From assembly GCA_948567375.1 (NCBI GenBank), contig OX419760.1, positions 63,360,911 to 63,424,910 of the forward strand: a DNA stretch of 64,000 bases, read 5' to 3'. Of this stretch, positions 24,503 through 34,163 are shown piece after piece. Numbering within the stretch: the stretch's first letter is position 1; every line of letters starts with the position of its first letter. Source of the stretch: Lunularia cruciata. Taxonomy: Eukaryota; Streptophyta; Marchantiopsida; Lunulariales; Lunulariaceae. The notes beneath the pieces were generated by a model. That model saw only the letters and a program-made list of their open reading frames with translations, was not told the origin of the DNA and did not search any database. Position numbers and translations under genes: made by a program.

Positions 24503-26165
24503 CATCAAAGAAGTGAAGTCAAGAGGAAATCGGGTGCAAGAACGTTGAGTGTTGGTGGTATCTCCAAGCTCGGTGGATCGTGGTAGCTCAATTCAAGTTT
24601 TGTGTTTCCCTAGTGTGCAGAAGCTCGTTCAGTTGATGCAGATTTGGCAGTTAGGCGGACGGTGTGCGGAAGTGCTGGTCAAATTTTGAGCAAAGAAGGA
24701 GCAATTTTTGAGTAGTGTTGTGATTTTGAGCTCAGGAGGTGAAGGTAGGACCAATTTGCTGCGAGTTGGGCTCAGAAAGTGAAATTGAAGGTGGAGTTGG
24801 GAAGCTCTTCTCATGAAATTGTGATTTGGAAAAACCCATTTTGTCAATTTGGCTCGAGTGGAAAGTTAGCGGGGGATTTGGCGGACATCCATCTTTAGGG
24901 TTTACGTTAGATTTTGGGCCAGAATTGGAGGAGTTTCGTTGTTTGGCCAGATTTGGAGAAGTTTCACTAGTTTGGAGGAGTTTCGCAGATTTGGAGAAGT
25001 TTTGCCAATTTTGGAGGAGGTTCGAAGTGGCAACAAGAAAGGCCTCATTTGGCTGAATTTTGGCATTTAGAGGCATAGGGCTGTGGGCTATGAGAGGCTA
25101 CGAAGGCCTAGAAGGGCCAGCAAGCCAACTTGCTGGCGTGAGGCTAGCTAGTTTAGAGTAGATATTGGTCATTGGTTGGCAAAATCTGCCTTTCTTGCTA
25201 GATTGTGCGCAACAGGGTTTGACCCCTAGATCTCTTGTTCCTAGACTGGTGCCCTAGCCAACTAGTCCACCCTCACTTGTTGTCCTAGTGACTGCGCCAC
25301 TGTTATCTATACACATGTAGCTTTGGCTAGGAGAGGCAGTTTGATCCTATTCTTGGTGATCCTGGTAGCTTAGGACTTAGATACGAACTGCTCTTATGTC
25401 AAATGCCAAATGGTGGCAGAGTCAGTCTCGTGTTGTGTTATGAGATGGAGGGTTTTTGTTTAGATTTCTTGTGATTGGATCCCCTCCATTCTTTCCTTCC
25501 TGTTTGTGCACCACGTTTGTGTGAGGTGCCTTGACTTTTGAGCGTTGGTGCTCTGGTGTGCTCTCGGTGGTGAGGCTGGAGTGATGACCAGTCAGACTAC
25601 TTGTGTTTCTCTCCGGTGAGGCAGGAAGTGATGACCTGCAGACCGTGAGAGTGCGTGTTATGATGGCAGGTTATAGGTTGCCCTTCCCTTAGTGTAGTTA
25701 TCTCGGTTAGAGTTACATTAGTGGGTGGTGTCTAGTTGGTGTTGGCACGTGGTGGTGTTGGCACTTGGTGGAGCACTTGCGGTTGCAATTGGTGGTTCGG
25801 GTTTGCTGTTGCAGTTACTTGGTCACGACGAAGTTCTTTGGAGATTCTAGAGGAGTTAGCTCTGCAGTACACAATGGGTTTACTTGGAGTGGTGCTCGGT
25901 ATCAGCCTATATCTCAGGTCTCAATGAGGGAGGAGATTGACTCTGAGTTGGAGTTCGACACAAGAGCTGATTCAGTTGAGAGCGCACTTGGTGTGTCCGC
26001 ACCATTGTTGTGGGACATGGACAAGATTTATGGGGCCTCCAAAGGCCCTAGGCGTTACTCTGGTACAGTGGGTACCATTGAGTTGGATGACTTCATCCAA
26101 GAGTTTGATAGTTGGTGTGATCTGCAGAAGATGCGGAACCCGACTTTGTTCACACCCTTCATGGC

Positions 26166-27110
26166 ATGGAAGGGTTGTTCCAGCATCTGGAGGGTCCACC
26201 GATGGATGATTACCATGAGTTCAGGAGAGCTCATTTGGAGGAGATTGAGTTATGGAGACAGTATTGGTCTCCACACTATGTCTCCATCACTTCAGGCTCG
26301 GTGGCCAGGAGTAGATCAGCTGTACCCATGAGTTCTAGCTCGAGTAGTGTTGGTGGAGCTAGTGGAGGTGCACTAGCTGGAGATAGTGCTACTACAAGTA
26401 GAGGTACCGCTGCAGGAGGTGGTGTGGTATCGGGGTTTAACCCCATGGTAGAGTTATTCCTATGTTTGAGGCAGAACTACCAGGGAGTGCGGACTGAAAA
26501 GCTGAGGAGCTTGCAGGAGTTCCAGTGGAAGGCTGGAGAGAGCCTACGCGAGGCATACACTCACATGAGGCGGCTGATCAGTTTCACTCAGGGAGTTACT
26601 GAGGCCCAGGCAGTCCAGTTTTGGTATGGGATACTGGACAGGGAGTTGCGACGTAGAGTTCGTGATGCTATGTTGTTGCAAGCTACTTCACCCACTTTGG
26701 CAGTAGTCTTTGGTTTGGCTGAGCGTATTGAGCTCAACATGGTGGAGGAGAGAGTGGTGACAGTTGGATTTGGTAGAGAGACCTCATCCATGGTTGTGAC
26801 TTCTTTTAGAGTGCAGCAGAGTGCACCACGCCCAGTTGGTTTTCGAGGACAGGGTGGACAGCCCAGATCCTATGGAGCGAGTGGAGGGCCTAGTGGAGTT
26901 AGACCCTTACCCTCATTTTTGGGTCAGCAGCAGCCAGTGAGTGGTGGTGTTGCTTGTTGGACTTGTGGTGGACCTCACCATAGGAGAGAGTGTACTTAGG
27001 GCAATGGACCTGATATCTCTGGTGCATCACAGCCAGCACAGAGGCAGTGTGAGCACTGCCACAGATTTGGTCACACTAGTGACCGGTGTTTTGACCTACA
27101 CCCGGAGTTA
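26166..27110 (+). mobile_element. gag region of the methyltransferase element
   Basis: Encodes the structural (nucleocapsid-forming) part. A Ser/Gly-rich low-complexity stretch (about 26330-26430) precedes a Ty3-type gag core (FNPMVELFLCLRQNYQG to about 26730). Two zinc knuckles follow: CWTCGGPHHRREC near 26953-26993 and CEHCHRFGHTSDRC near 27047-27092. The knuckles would bind the element's RNA. The leader of about 1.6 kb between the left repeat and gag has only short frames. Confidence 0.8.
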
Positions 27111-28309
27111 CGGAGTGGTAGGCTGCTATGGCAAGTAGTAGAGGAGCTCCAATTCATGGAGGACAAGGTGGTAGAGGTGGTGGTAGAGGATCTACACCTA
27201 GTAGGGGTGCAGTACCTGCCCTCACTTCTGACACAACTATGGCTACTCGGATTGAGCAGTTGGAGCAAAGATTGGCTAGTATGGCTATTTGCTCAGAGGA
27301 GATCAGATTTGGGTGCTGAGGCTTCCACCTCATATGCTGGTGATAGAGATGCTTTGGACTTCATGTGCGGAGCAGCACAGGTGGATGCATCTGCAGCAGT
27401 GACTAGGAGTGCAGTACGTGCTCCAGAGCCTAGAGGAGCATCAGTGGAGTTGGACCCACAGAGAGGAGAGGTTGGGAGACAGGTCAGACTTCCACAGTCT
27501 TTCACGCTATCTGAGGCATTGCAAACAACATCCATGGTTCCTAGACGTCCCAATGAAGGTGTGGTAGTGGAGTACATGATGGACTACCTGCTAGTCAACC
27601 ACCTACTACTACACATACTGAGTCTAGCATGATGTTGGGGGCGGCTCAGCTGATTATGCGGCATCCTTTGTTTTCAGCCAGTGACATGTTTACATTGGGA
27701 GTTGTTTACACCATGGCTGACACAGTGCATCACACATGGAGAGCTTGTTGTCCAGGTTCAGCCTAGTCATCCGACTGATAGTTCGGTGGTGAGAGCTCAG
27801 GCTATTACGACGATAGCTGAGTCATATGATGTGCTAGTTGGGGGAGCGGTGTTATATCCCATGGATTTCAACATTGACTATTGGGAGGAGACAGCCTCTT
27901 ATAGACCTGGTTGGCAGTTTGGTGAGGGACGGGTATGTCGCCTACTAGTACATTTCAGTAGTGGCAGTCTTGGCTCACTACAGTCCGGGACCATGGCAGC
28001 ATCAGTTTTGGCTTTCAACGGTGCAATTACTTGGCCTGGTGACTTGTTGGAGGGGAACGCCCATGCAAAGGATACTCCAGTACTAGAGGAGATCACTCGA
28101 CTTTGGAGTACGAGTGGGATTGTTCCATCTACCTTGGATGTTCCATTGTGGAGTTCAGAGGAGGCATTGCAGCAACATGCAGATCAATTGGTGCAACAGG
28201 CTTGGAGTGGAGCCTTCGTACCATCAGGGGATGAGTGTGAGGATGAGCCTCTAGAGGCGATTGCTTTGACACCTCTGGATACCACACTCATTGCTTGGCA
28301 GTACCCAAT

Positions 28310-29265
28310 AGAGGGGATATGCCTATTGGAGTTGTTTGGTGGGATCAGCACCGGACTAGCTGCGGTGTTACAAGCGGGTATCCGAGTACAGAAGTACTTG
28401 TATGTAGAGAGAGATGAGACTGCTAGGCGAGTCTCTCTACATCATGTGGCACACTTGGCCTATCGGTATCCGGAGTTATTACCAATGTCAGCAGTCAGAG
28501 GTTACCAGAAGGCCTTACCAGGAGACATTTCCTTACTGGGAGTGCATGACCTAGAGAGACATGGGCCTATTCACTTGGTGATTTCTGGATGGCCATGTCA
28601 GGGACATACACGTGCGGGCCATGGTTTGGGTCTTCAGGATCCTTGTTCTGGTGTGTTTTGGGAGATGTTACGGATATTACGATATCTCCAGGTTCATCAG
28701 TCTGTTTCTCCAGCTTACCTTTTGGAGAACGTTCCTTTGTTGGGTGATTCTCGCACTAGAGTGGTGGCGAGTACACATCAGGTCCATTCTTGGATGGGAC
28801 CTGCTATATTGTTAGATGCAGCCAGAGTGGGATCACGGGCTCATCATCTTCGCCTTTGGTGGACGAACCTTTTACCCAGAGAGGTTCTACAGCGTAGTTA
28901 TGATGGGATTCAGCGACTAGACCACATTCTTGTTGATGATATCTTGGATGCTGGGCGTCAGTCTCAGACAGTGGTAGTGGCTGATAGGTCACCTATGGCA
29001 GTGGTGAACCTAGTTAGATAGCCTAGAGCTGCATTTCCTACACTCATGAGTTTCCCAGGCTCTCATGCTTTTCGAGAGGGAGGACTTGGACTTGTTTGGG
29101 ACTCACAGTTACAGCAGTTGGTGGAGCCCAATGTTGATGAGAGCGAGCGGGCGATGGGTTTTCGCACCGGTATTACCGCTGTTCCAGCAATGTCAGAGGC
29201 ATCCAGGCGTCAGGTGTTAGGTCAGGCTTTAGGTCAAGCTATGGATCTGAACTGTTTGACCTAGA
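28310..29265 (+). mobile_element. DNMT3-like cytosine-5 DNA methyltransferase domain in the retroelement
   Basis: The motif series of C5 methyltransferases is visible in order. Motif I is LLELFGGISTGLAAVLQAGI (AdoMet binding, near 28325). Motif IV is VISGWPCQGHTRAG with the catalytic cysteine of PCQ near 28590. Motif VI is LLENVPLLG, with the ENV glutamate, near 28720. The DAARVGSRAHHLRLWW stretch near 28815-28860 lines up with the DNMT3 segment DAKEVSAAHRARYFWGN. ERAMGF and SRRQVLGQAL near 29140-29220 correspond to the DNMT3 target-recognition/motif IX end. Residue patterns around IRVQKYLYVER and the FWEMLR segment also resemble DNMT3 rather than DNMT1 or CMT. The domain sits between the protease region and the RT, in the same orientation and with the same G-rich composition as the rest of pol, so it belongs to the element. 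Likely role, by inference, is methylation of the element's own cDNA or of target chromatin. Confidence 0.9.
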
Positions 29266-29844
29266 TTGTGAGCCTTGGTTTGGCAGAGCAGCGTAGGATG
29301 CGCTTGATAGGCATCACCACTCGAACACTTGTGAGCCCTGTGCCTATCGAGACGATTCAGGCACATGTTGGGGGCAATGGACCGAGTGGACATGGTATTC
29401 TTGGGACACATCCAGTAGCTACTAGGGAGAGTGGTCTACTTGGAGTCCATCCAGGTGAGCGTGGGCTACTTGGATTACACCCTTGGTCCACATGGGATGC
29501 AGCCAGAGGACGTGTGGAGCTTGCAGCCAGAGTGGAGGGAGTTTTTCACACAGAGGTTGGGACCTCTAGTGGTCGGGAGCATGACACTATTTCTCCCAAG
29601 GGCCCAGTGTAGCAGCCAGTCAGTACGTCTTCCACTCCTACTACAGTTACAGAGGATACTTGGGAGCCAGATCTTGGACCCAAGCTTACTGGAGAGGAAA
29701 GACGGAGGGTTTGGAGGTTCTTGAAGAGTCACACAAGTTGTTTTGCCTTTAGTATGAAGGATTTGGGTGCTCTGAAGGGACTTGGTATACGGATTGAGCT
29801 GACTAGCGACACACCAGTTTTCTGACATCCTTATCGATATAGTG

Positions 29845-32510
29845 ATATGGAGAGGACATTGATTCAGAGTTGGAGTAGTGACCTTTTTGAGGCTGGTTTG
29901 GTGGAGATTTCACATGGAGAGTATGCATCAGCGACAATGATGCCAGCCAAGAAGGATATGCATGGCAACTATACAAATAGGCGGATGTGTGGAGATTACC
30001 GTCCTATCAACCGACAGACCAGGGCTGATCGGTATGCCATGCCTACACCGGAGGAGATTTTTGATGCGATTGGGCATGCAAAGGTCTTTAGTACTTTGGA
30101 TCTTCGAGCAGGATATCATCAGTTGCCAATCAGGGAGGAAGATAAGTCCAAGACAACATTTTGGGCTGTTGATCCTCACGGAAAGGATGTGTTATATCAG
30201 TGGAGGTTCTTACCATTTGGTTTGAAGAACGCTCCTACTGAGTTCCAGAGGGTCATGGATAGGATCCTAGCTGGATTGGATTTTGCTCGGTGTTATATTG
30301 ATGACATTTTGGTCTATAGCACTATTGTGGAGGAGCATGAGAGACAGTTGTTGGAGGTGTTTGAGAGGTTGAGATCTCATGGACTCAAACTACATCTGGG
30401 GAAGTGTAGGTTCTTCCACAAGCAGGTTGAGTATTTGGGTCACACTATCTACCCCGGAGGACTTGGTGTTCAGCAGACCAAGGTGAAGGCTATTGCACGT
30501 ATTCCGCGGCCTACGAATGTGAGCAGAGTGCAAGCATTCCTTGGGTTGGCAAACTTCTATCGCCGCTATGTTAGAGGATTTAGTGCCATTGCCAGGGCCT
30601 TGACAAAGCTGACCAAGCTTACACAAGAGTGGTGTTGGGGAGATGAGCAGGAGAGAGCTTTTGTAGAGCTCAAGGAGAGGTTGACATCTGCTCCTATTTT
30701 GAGGAGACCAATCAGGGGACGACCATTTCAGGTTCACACTGATTGGAGTATGTTGGGGCTTGGAGCGGTGCTCACCCAGCATGATGATGAGGAGAAGGAG
30801 TTTGTGGTGGCCTATGCTAGTCGCTCCAACAATTCAGCGGAGGCGAAGTATAGTTCATATGAGGGAGAGTGCTTGGCAGCAGTTTGGGCAATAGCACATT
30901 TCCGATGTTACCTATTTGGTAACCCCTTCACTCTCATCACTGATCATCAGCCGCTGAAGTGGTTGATGGAGTCTGACAAGCTTTCAGGGAACCTTGCACG
31001 ATGGGCTCTGATTTTACAGGAGTATGATTTCACGGTTGTTCATAGACCTGGAGTGGTGAACCGTGATGCAGATGGGTTGAGTAGAAACCCATGGCCCAGC
31101 CAGCAGGATCAGACCGGAGCACGTTGGCATGGTGAGACAGATGAGGAGATGGTGCCAGGTTGGCATGCATTGGCCTTTCTGTGTATATTTGCAGAGACTT
31201 TGGTGGTATCTCTCTCAGCGTATACAGGAGGAGTTATTGAGGTCACAGATCCAAAGAGTGAAGATATTGGTACAGTTCAGCGAGACATTCATGATGATGT
31301 CTTAGTGATGGACTATCTTCGCACTGGTGTTGTGGGTGGCACAGTTGGGGCCAAGGAGAGAGACCGTGTTCTTCAGCAAGCTAGACGGTTCAGATTGGAG
31401 GGTAGACACCTTTTGCATGTATGGGAGGATGGTAGAGTGCGAGTAGTACCACTTCCATCACAAAGACCACAGTTGGTCCGTCATGCTCATGAGGAGCTAG
31501 GACATTTTGGAGTAAAGCATACATATAGCTTACTCCAGAGTCATTATTGGTGGCGTGGTATGCAGACCGAGGTACAGCAGTTTGTTGCCAGATGTGTGGT
31601 TTGTGACCAAGTTAGAGCATCATTCAATGCTCCTACGCCACAATTACACCCATTACCTATCATGGGATTGGGTTACCGGTGGAGTTTGGACTTCGCCGGA
31701 CCTTTACCGCTGACTACGAGACATCATCGGTATGTTTTGGTGATGGTGGAGCACTTCTCCAAGTGGATTGAGTTGGTGGCACTTCCTAACAAGTCTAGTG
31801 AAGGGACAGCTTACTCGTTCCTAGATCAAGTTCTTAGTCATTTTGGTGCACCAACTGAGGTTTTGACTGATCAAGGTACAGAGTTCTTGGGGGAGTTTAA
31901 GGTCTTGTGTGACAAGGCTTTGATTGATCATCATACTACATCCCGAGATCACCCTGAGGCAGATGGCTTAGCAGAGAGAGTGGTTCAGACAGTGAAGAGA
32001 GGATTGCGAAAGTATGGTTTGCAAAGAGGCCACTTGGGAGATTGAGATCTCCAGTTACCTTGGTTGGCCATGGGCTATCAGTTCAGCCGGCAAGCCTCCT
32101 TAGCATCCTTCTCTCCATACTTTCTACTCTATGGACGAGATCCAGATTTACCTATAGCCATTTGTCGAGATGTTATTGTAGTTTTGGACTTGGATGACCC
32201 CGATGTATGGATGAGTGCATGTTCTCAACGAGCAGAGATCTTTCAGAGAGTGATGCCAATGGCATTTGAGAACTTGGTGATTGCTCAGCATAGAGATACT
32301 TTACGCTATGCTACCATTTGAGGAGGAGGTTATAGACCTTCAATCCGTCGATTTCATCCAGGCAACTATGTATATCTACAGCAGACAGCACCAACGACAC
32401 TTGATGTTTCTACAGGCCGCACTATCTTGAGAGTGCGCGAGGTTTTGCCATTTGGAGTCCTTGTGTTAGAAGGACATGATGGTGTTGTTTGGAAGGATCA
32501 TGTGTGCAAT
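29845..32510 (+). mobile_element. RT, RNase H and integrase region of the methyltransferase element
   Basis: Reverse transcriptase at about 29850-30440, with RMCGDYRPINRQT, KVFSTLDLRAGYHQ, FLPFGLKNAP and the catalytic YIDD box (CYIDDILVYS near 30291-30320). RNase H at about 30700-31080 (VHTDWSMLGLGAVL, TDHQPLKWL). Integrase with the zinc-binding set H..H..C..C (HAHEELGHFGVKH, CVVCDQV, near 31475-31615) and the DDE core (SLDFAG, LTDQGTEFLG, HPEADGLAERVVQ, near 31685-31985). The later integrase and GPY/F-like part runs to about 32510. These replicate and insert the element. The sequence is Ty3/gypsy in type and largely well preserved. Confidence 0.92.
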
Positions 32511-32572
32511 TGTGCGCCATGCCACCTCCCAAACATTGATGGTACTATGGACCCAAGCTTGGCACTTGTATG

Positions 32573-32726
32573 TGCAGGTTTGAGGTGTATGTTATGTGGC
32601 TCTTCTGGTGGAGCTGCTACTATGTTAGTGTGTGATAGCTGTTCGAGAGGATGGCATATGGCATGTATGACTCCTCCCCTCACGGTGGTTCCTCAGGGAC
32701 AGTGGTTATGTCCTAGATGTACTTGA
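32573..32726 (+). mobile_element. PHD finger at the 3' end of pol
   Basis: A complete C4HC3 zinc pattern is visible: CMLC, then CDSC eleven residues later, then RGWHMAC, then fourteen residues to CPRC, with the PHD-typical ending VPQGQWLCPRC. PHD fingers usually read the histone H3 tail. In chromoviruses a chromodomain sits at this place and guides integration, so a similar targeting role is a reasonable inference. The segment follows the integrase in the same region and ends shortly before the purine tract and right repeat. Confidence 0.88.
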
Positions 32727-32880
32727 CCTATAGCTAGTTCATTCTTTATATGGTATAGATTGCAGACAGGCGACTAACGATGGGGTTCTATAGCACCCGG
32801 CCTCCTGATCTTTGCCCATTAGAGGGTATACCATATACTTAGAGTAGATGGCTATCTAGAGTTAGAGGGACCTAACCGCC

Positions 32881-32896
32881 AGCTAGGGGGGCAATA
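32881..32896 (+). promoter_or_regulatory. Candidate polypurine tract
   Basis: agctaggggggcaata lies immediately before the first right-end repeat segment (starts gtggcactttag at 32897). That position fits a plus-strand primer and argues that the U3 part of the LTR begins here. Confidence 0.55.
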
Positions 32897-33558
32897 GTGG
32901 CACTTTAGAGTCTATGTATGACTTATGTGTGTGTTGTGCTTCTATAGTGTATGATGTTGACAGCAATGTATGTTGTGTAGCGATGTATATACGCACGATA
33001 GTTGTCACACCATTTGTAGTTCCGCATCTAGCTGCTTGGACACTGGAGTTCCAGTGATAGTAGTTAAAATGATTCTAGTAGTTTCTCAGGGACTACTTTC
33101 CGACAGTCTGATTTGGTGTTCGGGGTACTGACTTCACGGTGGAGCCCACCATCACTTTGCACCATTCGCACCGTCGAGTGTGCCGTCAGCAGGACCGTTA
33201 GGGTTCCAGTGCTAGCTCGAGTCCAAGAGGATATAGTTTCAAAGTGAGCTCCAGAGAGCTCACTTCTCTGATGTTGAGCCTTCGAGTTCCTGGCTATGGT
33301 GGACAGAGGCCGGCGAGCGTCACTTGGATTCTCTATGCTTGAGTGGGTGTGGCTTGACTGTAATTAGTGCCCAGTTGTTGGCAGTTTATAGAGTGACAGA
33401 TCAAGTACTGATCTGAGTTGAGTTGAGTTGAAAGTGTTAAGCAATCTGATTATTGTGGCACTTTAGAGTCTATGTATGACTTATGTGTGTGTTGTGCTTC
33501 TATAATGTATGATGTTGACAACGATGTATGTTGTGTAGCGATGTATATACGCATGACA
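32897..33558 (+). repeat. Right compound repeat A-B-A' of the methyltransferase element
   Basis: Segment A (32897-33000, with TATA-like tgtatata) is followed by body B (33003-33452, partner of the left repeat) and then by a second copy of A (33455-33558, ending gcatgaca). A and A' differ at about four sites in 104, similar to the divergence of the two B copies. The word tagt lies before the left B, between A and B, and after A'. The whole element is therefore B - internal - A - B - A'. Confidence 0.85.
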
Positions 33559-33752
33559 TAGTCCTTGAACAATTATTGATAATACAATGACCACCAAAAC
33601 TAACAATATAGCATCCTTGTGACAAGCTTTGGTATTGCAAATGTCATACATTCTTCATCCATGCTTGTATCTTAACCTAAAGCTCAATCGTTTGAACTTG
33701 ATTCTCAACAATCAAAAAATTACTTCTCTCAAAGTGAATTATATTTGATATT

Positions 33753-34163
33753 TATAACAATGTGGAGTTTAGCGACAAAGTTAGTTAGGGTTAATGAAGT
33801 AGCAAATAGGATAAATTAGCCTAGAATATTCCAAAAGTATTTAGGAAGCTTATGGGGAAACTTCCCAACTAGCTTAGCTTGCGCTCTAAGTAGGTAGCTT
33901 CTAGAAGCTTTCAACTAGCTCAGCTTGCGTGCCAAGTAAGCGGCTTCTAGAAGGAAGCTTCTTGAGAAGCTTTTGGTTAACTTGGCTTACACTCCAAGAA
34001 AGCAACTTAAGGAAGCTTCTTGAGAAGCTTCTCAAGGCCTTGTATAGTCCTTATAAATACCAAAGTTGAAGCTCATGCTAGGCATTCAAGGTTTCCCACC
34101 CTCAAGTGTCCAAATGTGATCTTCCATTCTCCTATTTCTCTCCTTGGTCTTGGGTCTTTTACA
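33753..34163 (+). repeat. 5' LTR of family B element
   Basis: Begins tataacaatgtggag and ends cttttaca. It is rich in the dyad AAGCTTCTTGAGAAGCTT and partial versions of it. A TATA-like tataaat occurs near 34050. Confidence 0.88.

Larger units (their letters stand above)
24054..33558 (+). mobile_element. Ty3/gypsy-type retroelement with DNA methyltransferase and PHD finger
   Basis: A 9.5-kb element bounded by a 450-bp terminal repeat at the left (24054-24502) and a compound repeat at the right (32897-33558). Parts in order are gag with two CCHC knuckles, a poorly resolved protease/linker region, a DNMT3-like cytosine-5 methyltransferase, reverse transcriptase, RNase H, a DDE integrase with HHCC zinc motif, and a C4HC3 PHD finger. 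RT and integrase are Ty3/gypsy-like, and no chromodomain is seen. The frames are interrupted only a handful of times (roughly five to eight), so it is a fossil but a well-preserved one. The repeat copies differ at roughly 20-25 of 450 sites by eye (about 5%, mostly transitions), which makes it younger than the family A copy. Its coding strand is G-rich compared with its AT-rich surroundings. Confidence 0.92.

Noticed and set aside
26588-26791. Minus-strand frames inside the methyltransferase element
   Set aside because: They are antisense shadows of gag, pol and the methyltransferase with no domain of their own.
24054-33558. A DIRS/PAT-type tyrosine-recombinase element, suggested by the split repeats
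   Set aside because: No tyrosine recombinase is recognisable, while a clear HHCC zinc motif and DDE integrase follow RNase H, so the element is Ty3/gypsy in content despite its ends.
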